Shown here piece by piece: positions 6,457 to 12,649 of a DNA stretch of 12,649 nt. Position 1 is the first letter of the stretch. Each line of letters starts with the position of its first letter. The notes under the pieces are model-generated. The model was given only the letters and a program-made list of their open reading frames with translations, did no database searches and had not been told where the DNA came from. The stretch comes from an archaeon. Its GTDB lineage: Archaea; Iainarchaeota; Iainarchaeia; Iainarchaeales; GCA-2688035. The stretch covers positions 1-12,649 of the forward strand of contig JASLNX010000117.1 in the NCBI GenBank assembly GCA_030745815.1, given 5' to 3'. A program made the translations under genes and the position numbers.

Positions 6457-6984
6457 ATGGAAACACATGGAAGTATTGAAGAACTAAAAAAGGCAATTGA
6501 AGCCGACTATATACAAAAAATAAATGAATTAAACAGTGGCAAGAATGCCCAAATTAAAGAGATAACGGCTTCCTCAAAGAAGGAACTTTCTTTGCTGGAA
6601 ACCGAACTTGAACAGGAAAGCGAGGCAAAAGCTCGAGAGGCAGGTGCAATGGTTCTAAACGAACAAAAGTTGGCTGCTAAAAGGGGCTTTGAAGAAGCAC
6701 GCGAAGCCATGATTCAAGAAGTAATAGAAACCGTTAAAGGAAAATTTCCAAACACAATGAAGACCAAGCAGTACGCAGACTTTGTTAAGAAAAGGGTTCC
6801 AAAAGGAGCAAAAGCACACGGCAATGCATTCTTCAAAAAGAAGTTCAAAGGCCTTAAAGAAGTAAAGGGCCTTAACGGGCTGCGCTTTGAAAAAGGTTCA
6901 GTAATTTATGACCTAAGTTTGGATGCATTGTTTGAAGCAAAAGAACCAACAGTAAGAGAAAAAGTAATTGAAAAACTATGGTGA
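6457..6984 (+). CDS. atpE: A-type ATP synthase subunit E (peripheral stalk)
   Basis: A 175-residue protein, somewhat shorter than the common 185-205. Residues about 5-100 are charged and coiled-coil-like; the rest, with FEKGSVIYDLSLDALFEAKEPTVREKVIEKLW split over positions 144-175, resembles the globular C-terminal part that binds the A/B head. It pairs with subunit H in the outer stalk. AGGGGGAG lies 6 nt before the ATG. It is the only internal gene set off by a sizeable gap (48 nt from atpK), and that gap holds a hairpin. Identity rests on the C-terminal pattern and on position between K and C. Confidence 0.9.
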   Translation: METHGSIEELKKAIEADYIQKINELNSGKNAQIKEITASSKKELSLLETELEQESEAKAREAGAMVLNEQKLAAKRGFEEAREAMIQEVIETVKGKFPNTMKTKQYADFVKKRVPKGAKAHGNAFFKKKFKGLKEVKGLNGLRFEKGSVIYDLSLDALFEAKEPTVREKVIEKLW

Positions 6985-6988
6985 GGAA

Positions 6989-8089
6989 ATGATTGAAACT
7001 ATTGTGATAGGAGGAGGTATTGCTACAACCGCTGCAGTTGTCCTAGGAGTAATTGGATACAAGCGATTGTCAGGAGTAATGCCATTTCTTTACGCAAACG
7101 CAAGAATCAACGCAAGAAGCAAGTACTCCATTTCAAAGGCACAAGGCGAAATGCTTGCAGAGAAAAAGTCTTTGGGAGACCTTGCAAGCTTTTTGGGAGA
7201 AACAGATTACGCGGACTGCGCAGAAAACGCTTTAAACGTAAGAGAGTTTCACTCGGCTCTTGAAAAGAGCCTGGTTAGAAAGGCGGTTGAGCTGCGAGAA
7301 ATGAGTCCAAAAAATTTCCAACGTGTTTTAGACGCTTACCTAAAGTTTTACGAAGGAAAGGTTTTGAAGACCTTTTACAGATCAAGGTTTTTCCAAGGGC
7401 ACTTTTCAGAAGTTGACGAAAAGCTGCTTTTTACAGTTGGAGAAATTAGCGAAGGAATGCTTCAAAGGTTAGAAGAAACAAAAACTATTGCAGACATTAA
7501 TACTGTAATGGCTTCAACTAGATATGCAAAAGTTTTTGCAAGAGATTATGATAGCTTGGAAGAGTTTGAAATTGCCTTTGATGAGTTTGTGTTCTCAGAC
7601 TTTACTGCACTACTTGGAAAGCTTAAGATGCACGACAAGAAAAACATTCTTGAACTACTGAACACAAAATTTGACATAACAAACATTTTGGTTTTGATAA
7701 AGTGCATTGTTAGAGGCATTGAGCCAGAGAAAAGAAAGGCGCTTCTTGTAAACAACCAGGGATTTTTGCAGGGCAGAATTGATTCACTGGTTGAAGCAGA
7801 AAATTTTAAGGCATTAGTTGAAACATGCGAAGGACTGCCTTACAGCAAGGCATTGGACAAAGCACTTGAGGAATTTAAAAAGGACGAACTCCTTTCACAC
7901 TTTGAAGTGGAACTTTACAGGCTTTTTAAGAAAATTTTGCTGGGAGCAGAGCTCTATCACGTGCAAGGCCCATATCCTCTGTTTTCATACATTTTAAAGA
8001 AAGAACTAGAGGTAAAGAATTTAATGATTGCAAGCAAGGGAATTGAAAGCTCCTTCTCAAGAGAAGAAATTCAGGAGTTGTTGATATGA
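6989..8089 (+). CDS. atpC: A-type ATP synthase subunit C (central stalk, c-ring adaptor)
   Basis: Links the central shaft (D, F) to the K ring. I start it at ATG 6989, 4 nt after the atpE stop with GGTGA nearby, rather than the TTG at 6968 inside atpE; this gives 366 residues. The family N-terminal signature appears as PFLYANARINARSKY at about residue 32, followed by three related helical repeats. Before it lies an unusual segment, TIVIGGGIATTAAVVLGVIG, with no charges over about 21 residues, looking like a membrane helix. Thermus-type C subunits (about 320 residues) lack it; other archaeal ones may have it, which I cannot check. The stop overlaps the atpF start by ATGA. Confidence 0.93.
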   Translation: MIETIVIGGGIATTAAVVLGVIGYKRLSGVMPFLYANARINARSKYSISKAQGEMLAEKKSLGDLASFLGETDYADCAENALNVREFHSALEKSLVRKAVELREMSPKNFQRVLDAYLKFYEGKVLKTFYRSRFFQGHFSEVDEKLLFTVGEISEGMLQRLEETKTIADINTVMASTRYAKVFARDYDSLEEFEIAFDEFVFSDFTALLGKLKMHDKKNILELLNTKFDITNILVLIKCIVRGIEPEKRKALLVNNQGFLQGRIDSLVEAENFKALVETCEGLPYSKALDKALEEFKKDELLSHFEVELYRLFKKILLGAELYHVQGPYPLFSYILKKELEVKNLMIASKGIESSFSREEIQELLI

Positions 8090-8364
8090 TTGTTTTTGGA
8101 AACAGAAATTTTGCAACCGGAATGCTCTTAGCAGGCGTAAAACAAAGTTTTGTGTTTGAGAGCAGAGAAAAAATAATTGACGTGTTAAGAAGTTTGCCAA
8201 GTGACGAATTTATTATTGCAAATGCATCGGTTGTGGAAGCAGTTCCTGAACTGGAGCAATTTACAAACCTTGTTAGTATTCCTGACGAGGTAAAAGATTT
8301 TGGAAAAATAGATGATTTACAGCACATTATCAAAAGTGTTGTGGGGATTGAACTAGAGGTGTGA
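8086..8364 (+). CDS. atpF: A-type ATP synthase subunit F (central stalk)
   Basis: A 92-residue small alpha/beta protein with alternating hydrophobic strands (MIVFGNRNFATGMLLAGV, DEFIIANASVVEAV), typical of the Rossmann-like subunit F that binds subunit D in the rotor shaft. Length is slightly below the usual 98-110. It overlaps atpC by 4 nt (ATGA) and ends 6 nt before atpA, with GAGGTG of its own last codons serving as the atpA ribosome binding site. Position between C and A supports the call. Confidence 0.9.
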   Translation: MIVFGNRNFATGMLLAGVKQSFVFESREKIIDVLRSLPSDEFIIANASVVEAVPELEQFTNLVSIPDEVKDFGKIDDLQHIIKSVVGIELEV

Positions 8365-8370
8365 TGAAAA

Positions 8371-10155
8371 ATGGCTGAAAAAATTAAGGGAAAAATAGGA
8401 AAGATTGCCGGACCAGTTGTAGTTGCAACTGGCATGAAAGGCAGTAAAATGTACGACGTTGTACGCGTTGGAAAAGAAGAGCTTCTTGGAGAAATCATTC
8501 AGTTGAACCAAGACAAAGCAATTATTCAGGTTTACGAGGACACAACCGGCCTCAAGCCAAAGGAGCCGGTTTATAGTACAAACAAGCCGCTTACAATTGA
8601 GCTTGGCCCAGGAATTCTTGCAAACATTTATGACGGAATTGCAAGGCCACTAGAAGCCATTGCAAAAATGTCCGGAGACTTTATTGCAAGAGGAATTTCA
8701 CTGCCTGCATTGGACAGGAAAAAAGAGTGGGACTTTAAACCAAAGGTGAAAAAGGGAGATAAGGTTGAACAGGGCCAAATTATTGGAACTGTAAAGGAAA
8801 CCGCAGTTATTGAGCACAGAATTCTTGTCCCAGTCGGAGTAAGTGGAACAATTGAAATCATTAACTCTGGAAAAATGACTGTTGACAAAACTGCAGCCGT
8901 AATTAAAACAGCCAAAGGAAAAGAAACAGTAAAGCTTTACCAAGAGTGGGCTGTACGAATGCCAAGGCCATTTAAGCAAAAGCTTGCGCCAGTTACCCCC
9001 CTTGTAACAGGCCAAAGAGTTTTTGACACATTCTTCCCAATTGCAAAAGGCGGAACAGCAGCAATCCCAGGACCTTTTGGTTCAGGAAAAACCGTTACAC
9101 AGCACAGTTTGGCAAAGTGGTCTGACGCTGACGTAATTATTTACGTTGGATGCGGAGAGCGCGGAAACGAAATGACAGAGGTATTGGACGAATTTCCACA
9201 CCTTATTGATCCAAAGTCAGGAAAACCTCTAATGGAACGAACTGTTATGATTGCCAACACCTCAAACATGCCTGTTGCAGCAAGAGAAGCAAGTGTTTAC
9301 ACAGGAGTAACAATTGCAGAATACTTTAGAGACATGGGATATAACACGGCCTTAATGGCTGACTCAACGTCTCGATGGGCAGAGGCAATGAGGGAAATTG
9401 GTGCAAGGCTTGAAGAAATGCCTGGAGAGGAAGGTTATCCAGCATATCTTGCTTCAAGGCTTGCTCAGTTCTATGAAAGAGCCGGCCCAGTTGTTGCATT
9501 GAACAAGAAAAATGGAAGTGTTTCAATTATTGGAGCAGTAAGCCCGCCTGGCGGAGACTTTTCAGAGCCAGTAACTCAGAACACTCTTAGAATGACAAAG
9601 GTTTTCTGGGCATTGGACGCGCCTCTTGCATACAGAAGGCACTTTCCAGCAATAAACTGGCTTACATCATACAGCCTCTACACAGATGAACTGCAGCACT
9701 ACTACAAGAAAGAGGTTGCAAAAGACTTTACTACAATGAGACAGGAAGCAATGACTTTGCTTCAGAAAGAAGCTGAACTTCAGGAAATTGTGCAGCTTGT
9801 TGGACCAGACGCCCTTCCAGAGGACGAAAAGTTGGTTCTCTTCACTTCAAAGAGTTTGAAGGAAGATTTCCTGCAGCAGAACGCATACCACGATGTTGAT
9901 GCATTCTGTTCACTGGAAAAACAGTTTACAATGCTAAAAACAATTCTTGGATTCTACAACAGAGCAAAGCAATCAGTTAACAACGGAGCAAAGATTGGAA
10001 AGATTGCTACGTTAAAAGTAAACGAAAAGATTGCAAGGCTAAAGGAACAAAAGGACTTTAAGAAGGCTTCAAAAGAGATTGGGCAAGAGATTGAACAGGA
10101 GTTGGCCAAACTCGAAAAGGAATCCGTTAGAACAATAGGGGTGAAGCAGGAATGA
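8371..10155 (+). CDS. atpA: A-type ATP synthase catalytic subunit A
   Basis: The catalytic subunit, 594 residues, full length and without an intein. The P-loop is GPFGSGKT (234-241) with K240 and T241 for nucleotide and Mg; GCGERGNEM (260-268) carries the catalytic glutamate E263 and R264. MADSTSRWAEAMREI and SRLAQFYERAG are further family blocks. The extended region between about 110 and 195 is the non-homologous bulge that marks A/V-type subunits off from F-type beta. Three copies alternate with subunit B in the head. Its stop overlaps the atpB start by ATGA, favouring coupled synthesis of the two in equal amounts. Confidence 0.98.
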   Translation: MAEKIKGKIGKIAGPVVVATGMKGSKMYDVVRVGKEELLGEIIQLNQDKAIIQVYEDTTGLKPKEPVYSTNKPLTIELGPGILANIYDGIARPLEAIAKMSGDFIARGISLPALDRKKEWDFKPKVKKGDKVEQGQIIGTVKETAVIEHRILVPVGVSGTIEIINSGKMTVDKTAAVIKTAKGKETVKLYQEWAVRMPRPFKQKLAPVTPLVTGQRVFDTFFPIAKGGTAAIPGPFGSGKTVTQHSLAKWSDADVIIYVGCGERGNEMTEVLDEFPHLIDPKSGKPLMERTVMIANTSNMPVAAREASVYTGVTIAEYFRDMGYNTALMADSTSRWAEAMREIGARLEEMPGEEGYPAYLASRLAQFYERAGPVVALNKKNGSVSIIGAVSPPGGDFSEPVTQNTLRMTKVFWALDAPLAYRRHFPAINWLTSYSLYTDELQHYYKKEVAKDFTTMRQEAMTLLQKEAELQEIVQLVGPDALPEDEKLVLFTSKSLKEDFLQQNAYHDVDAFCSLEKQFTMLKTILGFYNRAKQSVNNGAKIGKIATLKVNEKIARLKEQKDFKKASKEIGQEIEQELAKLEKESVRTIGVKQE

Positions 10156-11654
10156 TTAAGGAATACACAAGTGTTGCAGAGGTAACAGGCCCACTAATGA
10201 TTGTGGAAAAAGTAGAAGATGTTGCCTACGGGGAATTGGTCCAGGTAACCATTTCAAGCGGTGAAAAGCGATTTGGACAGGTTCTAGAGGTGAACGAAAA
10301 CAATGCCGTTGTGCAGTTGTTTGAGGGAACCAAAGGAATTGACACCAAGAACACAAAGGTAAGGTTTGTTGGAGAAACAATGAAAATGCCTTTAAGTAAA
10401 GAAATGCTTGGAAGAGTTTTTGACGGAAGGGGTGAACCAATTGACGGTGGCCCAAAAATTATTGCCGACAAAAAGCTTGACATAAACGGCCTGTCAATAA
10501 ACCCTTTTAGGAGACATCACCCAGAGGACTTTATTCAAACAGGGATTTCAACAATTGACCTAATGAACACGCTTGTAAGAGGTCAAAAGCTTCCGATTTT
10601 TTCCGGAGCAGGACTGCCTCACAACAACCTAGCTGCACAGATTGCAAGGCAAGCATCAGTTAGGGGAAAAAAGGAAAGCTTTGCTGTTGTATTTGCTGCA
10701 ATGGGAATTACAAACGAGGAAGCACTGTTTTTCCAAAACGAGTTTAAGCGAACTGGAGCAAGTGAAAGGGTTGTAATGTTTTTGAATTTGGCGGACGACC
10801 CGGCAATTGAAAGAATTATTACTCCAAGAATTGCATTAACTGCTGCAGAGTATCTTGCGTTTGAAAAGGACATGCATGTTCTGGTAATTATGACAGACAT
10901 CACAAACTACTGTGAGGCATTGAGGGAAATTTCAGCTGCAAGAAACGAGGTTCCTGGAAGAAGAGGATATCCTGGATACATGTACACAGATCTTGCAACT
11001 CTCTACGAACGAGCAGGAAAAATCAGGGGCAGAGATGGAAGTATTACACAGATTCCAATTCTTACCCTGCCAGACGATGACATTACTCACCCCATCCCTG
11101 ACCTAACCGGTTACATTACAGAAGGCCAGTTTGTTTTGAGTAGAGACCTTCACAGAAAAGGAGTTTATCCGCCAGTTGATGTTCTTCCAAGTCTTAGTAG
11201 GCTTATGAAGAACGGAATTGGAGAGGGAAAAACAGATGTTTTCCACAACAATCTCTCAGACCAGACTTATTCCAGTTATGCAAAGGGACGAGAACTACGA
11301 GACCTTGTTGCAGTTATTGGAGAAGAGTCTTTGGACGAACTGGACAAGCTTTACCTCAAATTCGCTGACGAATTTGAAAACAAGTTTGTTAAGCAGGACT
11401 TAACTGAGAACAGAAATGTTGAGAAAACGTTTGACATTGCCTGGAACATGATTTCAAAACTTCCAAAGAGCGAACTGAAGAGAATCAAAACAGAATACAT
11501 TGAAAAGCACTACCGAAAGGGCGCCGACGAAGAAAGCAAGGGAAAGCTTTCAAGGGCCGTTGAGGTTGATGGCCACGGAGACGTTTCAATGAGCTCTGTT
11601 TCACTGAACTCTTCACTCGCTTCTAAAGGGAAGAAGAAGAGGAAAGCCCTATGA
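10152..11654 (+). CDS. atpB: A-type ATP synthase regulatory subunit B
   Basis: The non-catalytic head subunit. SGAGLPHN (151-158) replaces a true P-loop, as usual for subunit B; EVPGRRGYPGYMYTDLATLY and ILTLPDDDITHPIPDLTGYI are family blocks, the latter placed around the middle of the chain. The usual subunit is 455-470 residues and would end near YIEKHYRK (about 456). Here 44 more residues follow: acidic at first, then serine-rich (SMSSVSLNSSLAS) and ending in KGKKKRKAL. This tail is in frame and leads into an ATGA overlap with atpD, so it is likely real rather than a frameshift. Its role is unknown. Confidence 0.97.
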   Translation: MIKEYTSVAEVTGPLMIVEKVEDVAYGELVQVTISSGEKRFGQVLEVNENNAVVQLFEGTKGIDTKNTKVRFVGETMKMPLSKEMLGRVFDGRGEPIDGGPKIIADKKLDINGLSINPFRRHHPEDFIQTGISTIDLMNTLVRGQKLPIFSGAGLPHNNLAAQIARQASVRGKKESFAVVFAAMGITNEEALFFQNEFKRTGASERVVMFLNLADDPAIERIITPRIALTAAEYLAFEKDMHVLVIMTDITNYCEALREISAARNEVPGRRGYPGYMYTDLATLYERAGKIRGRDGSITQIPILTLPDDDITHPIPDLTGYITEGQFVLSRDLHRKGVYPPVDVLPSLSRLMKNGIGEGKTDVFHNNLSDQTYSSYAKGRELRDLVAVIGEESLDELDKLYLKFADEFENKFVKQDLTENRNVEKTFDIAWNMISKLPKSELKRIKTEYIEKHYRKGADEESKGKLSRAVEVDGHGDVSMSSVSLNSSLASKGKKKRKAL

Positions 11655-12262
11655 GTAACCTGAAAGCAACCAGGATGCAGTTACTGATAATTAAGAGAAA
11701 GATAAAGCTTGCCAAAAAGGGCCACAAGCTCTTGAAGGAGAAAAGGGACGCTCTCATTATGGAGTTCTTTTCAATCCTCAAGGAAATTAAAGAGCTTAGA
11801 AAGGGAATTGGCACCAAGTTAAAGCAGGCTTTAAGAGTTCTTGGAAAAGCCCAGGCTCTTCAGGGAATAACCGATGTTGAAAGGTTTGCATTGGGAGTTT
11901 CTCCTGACCTAAAAGTTGAGTTTGGTTCAAAGGCCATTATGGGCCTGGAAATGCCTTCCATTTCAGAGGTTGAAAGCAAGCACCAGTGGCATGGCTTTAT
12001 TGAGTCAAGCATTGAACTGGACAATGCAATGGTTAAGTTTAGGGAAATTCTTCCAGCCCTTCTAAAGCTTAGTGCAAAGCAGCTTGCCTTCCAAAGACTT
12101 GGAGAAGAAATTAAGAAAACAAAGCGAAGAGTTAACAGCCTTGAGTACATTATAATCCCAAGACTTGACGGAGCAAGTTCCATGATTGAGTTTAAACTTG
12201 AAGAGCTTGAACGGGAAAACTTTACCCGGCTTAAAATGATTAAGGCAAAGGCAACAGCATGA
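11651..12262 (+). CDS. atpD: A-type ATP synthase subunit D (central shaft)
   Basis: A 203-residue rotor shaft protein. It begins with the family's ATRMQLLIIKRKIKLAKKGH and KLLKEKRDALIMEF, forming one arm of the antiparallel coiled coil, and ends with the second arm, KTKRRVNSLEYIIIPRLDGA followed by acidic and basic helices. Length is normal. It turns inside the A3B3 head and binds F and C below. It overlaps atpB by ATGA at its start and a small hydrophobic ORF by ATGA at its end, so the operon seems to continue one gene further. Confidence 0.96.
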   Translation: MSNLKATRMQLLIIKRKIKLAKKGHKLLKEKRDALIMEFFSILKEIKELRKGIGTKLKQALRVLGKAQALQGITDVERFALGVSPDLKVEFGSKAIMGLEMPSISEVESKHQWHGFIESSIELDNAMVKFREILPALLKLSAKQLAFQRLGEEIKKTKRRVNSLEYIIIPRLDGASSMIEFKLEELERENFTRLKMIKAKATA

Positions 12263-12387
12263 TTAACACAGAAAACGAAAAACTAGCATACCTTTTATTG
12301 GTAGCCCCACTTGCGGCAGAAATAACAATGCTAATAGGATTCTTCATGGCCTTAATGCTTCTTCTATTCCACTTTGGGATTTTTTAG
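12259..12387 (+). CDS. Small hydrophobic protein ending the ATP synthase operon
   Basis: A 42-residue ORF whose ATG overlaps the atpD stop as ATGA, the same arrangement as at atpC-F, A-B and B-D, which argues for real translation by coupling. After a polar start (MINTENEK), residues 9-42 are almost wholly hydrophobic, with one acidic residue (E21), P17 and one H38. It could form one long membrane helix or a tight hairpin. Methanosarcina aha operons end in ahaG, a small hydrophobic protein of unknown role, by my recall; this may be its counterpart by position, but I see no basis to claim homology. Possible roles are assembly factor or minor membrane subunit. It is too short for most gene finders. 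Confidence 0.65.
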   Translation: MINTENEKLAYLLLVAPLAAEITMLIGFFMALMLLLFHFGIF

Positions 12388-12491
12388 TACCGATGACTCA
12401 GACAGAATTCCTTCCCGGTTAGTGGGTTGTAAGAGGTTTGATGTGAATTGGAAGATATTTTCGAACCTAATTCGCGAATTTGTTTACTCAA
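12384..12491 (-). CDS. Small ORF, 35 residues, function unknown
   Basis: Starts with TTG at 12491, 4 nt after GAGGTGAT (12496-12503), an eight-base match to the archaeal anti-Shine-Dalgarno. A TATA-like GCTTATAATC lies at 12531-12540, predicting a transcript start near 12510, just before the ribosome binding site. The product begins MSKQIRELGSK, is serine- and asparagine-rich in the middle, and ends NPLTGKEFCLSHRY. It has no membrane segment, signal or metal-binding pattern that I recognise. Its stop overlaps the stop of the 42-residue ORF tail to tail. The signals are coherent, but so short a frame could be chance, or the leftover of a longer gene. Confidence 0.45.
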   Translation of the reverse strand: MSKQIRELGSKISSNSHQTSYNPLTGKEFCLSHRY

Positions 12492-12530
12492 TTGAATCAC
12501 CTCAGGAGCAGTACAACCAAACTCATATTT

Positions 12531-12540
12531 GATTATAAGC
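12531..12540 (-). promoter_or_regulatory. Candidate TATA box of the 35-residue ORF
   Basis: GCTTATAATC on the minus strand; its centre is about 26 nt before a predicted start near 12510, which lies just upstream of the ribosome binding site at 12496-12503. Confidence 0.4.
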
Positions 12541-12569
12541 GTTTTGAGAAAAAACAATGGTTTTTACGC
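12539..12569 (-). terminator. Candidate terminator of the flanking minus-strand gene
   Basis: AAAAAC (12550-12555) and GTTTTT (12560-12565) pair around a 4-nt loop, with GCGT/ACGC pairing outside. Read on the minus strand it gives a run of six T residues about 25 nt after the stop at 12580. The T-run is part of the stem, so the call is weak. Confidence 0.3.
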
Positions 12570-12579
12570 GTTTAGCCTA

Positions 12580-12649
12580 TTAGCTTGCCCCAAAGCATAT
12601 GACTGAAGTATCAGGCAAAGCCTCTTTTAGTTCATCGCATTCTTCTTTA
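12580..12649 (-). CDS. Possible 3' end of an unidentified gene (cut by window edge)
   Basis: One minus-strand frame is open from the window edge for 22 residues, ending DELKEALPDTSVICFGAS and a TAA stop at 12580-12582. The composition is protein-like and the other two minus frames stop at once, but the stretch is too short to identify or to be sure it is coding. Confidence 0.3.
   Translation of the reverse strand, partial: KEECDELKEALPDTSVICFGAS

Noticed and set aside
6449..6479. Direct repeat AGTATTGAA around the atpE start
   Set aside because: Nine bases in an A/T-rich, Glu/Lys-coding stretch can arise by chance; no further copies seen.
7926..8498. Minus-strand frame of 190 codons spanning atpC, atpF and atpA
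   Set aside because: It crosses three well-supported plus-strand genes and reads as low-complexity shadow sequence.
8371..10155. Intein in atpA, as found in some archaea
   Set aside because: The length is normal and the P-loop region is uninterrupted.
12498..12526. Minus-strand nine-codon ORF starting with ATG at 12526
   Set aside because: Its start lies upstream of the predicted transcription start and it has no ribosome binding site; it merely reads into the GAGGTGAT site of the next ORF.
12388..12530. Box C/D guide RNA (GATGACT and GATGTGA resemble C boxes)
   Set aside because: No C box with full consensus and no D box at a proper distance; the minus-strand small ORF explains this stretch better.

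Overview
This window is an archaeal chromosomal segment of fairly low GC. It carries two metabolic modules transcribed away from each other: an arginine-biosynthesis operon on the minus strand and a complete A-type (archaeal) ATP synthase operon on the plus strand. Supporting archaea are the ATP synthase gene order H-I-K-E-C-F-A-B-D, TATA-type promoter boxes rather than -35/-10 boxes, two likely leaderless transcripts, and GGAGGTGAT-type ribosome binding sites. I cannot place the lineage. An uncultivated archaeon, possibly from a reduced-genome (DPANN-like) group, is a guess.

Positions 1-2778 (minus): argF, argG and argH, which turn ornithine into arginine. argH runs off the left edge, so only its first 219 residues are present. 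Divergent from argF is a 209-residue HTH-plus-ACT protein (2889-3518), a plausible amino-acid-sensing regulator. The gap between them (2779-2888) holds two TATA boxes, each about 25 nt from its ATG, an 11-bp perfect inverted repeat with arms 53 bp apart, and a near-perfect 20-bp palindrome.

Positions 3519-3645: a short spacer with a candidate TATA box, then a hairpin followed by eight T residues, before the ATP synthase operon. The hairpin may end the regulator transcript or lie in the ATP synthase leader.

Positions 3646-12262 (plus): atpH, I, K, E, C, F, A, B and D, tightly packed with 0-nt junctions or 4-nt ATGA overlaps. The main exception is the atpK-atpE gap, which holds an 11-bp perfect hairpin spanning the atpK stop codon. 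The rotor subunit K is a double hairpin with one ion-binding glutamate (E139) and the residues expected of an Na+-binding V-type site. Subunit C has a membrane-helix-like N-terminal extension, and subunit B has a 44-residue Ser-rich, basic tail.

Positions 12259-12649: atpD overlaps, by ATGA, a 42-codon gene for a very hydrophobic small protein that appears to be the last cistron. Facing it on the minus strand is a 35-codon ORF with its own TATA box and a strong ribosome binding site. Beyond that lies the possible 3' end of another minus-strand gene cut by the window edge. I saw no tRNA, rRNA, CRISPR array or mobile element.

The best candidates for undescribed biology are the HTH-ACT regulator with its operator-like repeats, the 42-residue membrane protein of the ATP synthase operon, the 35-residue convergent ORF, and the atpK-atpE hairpin.
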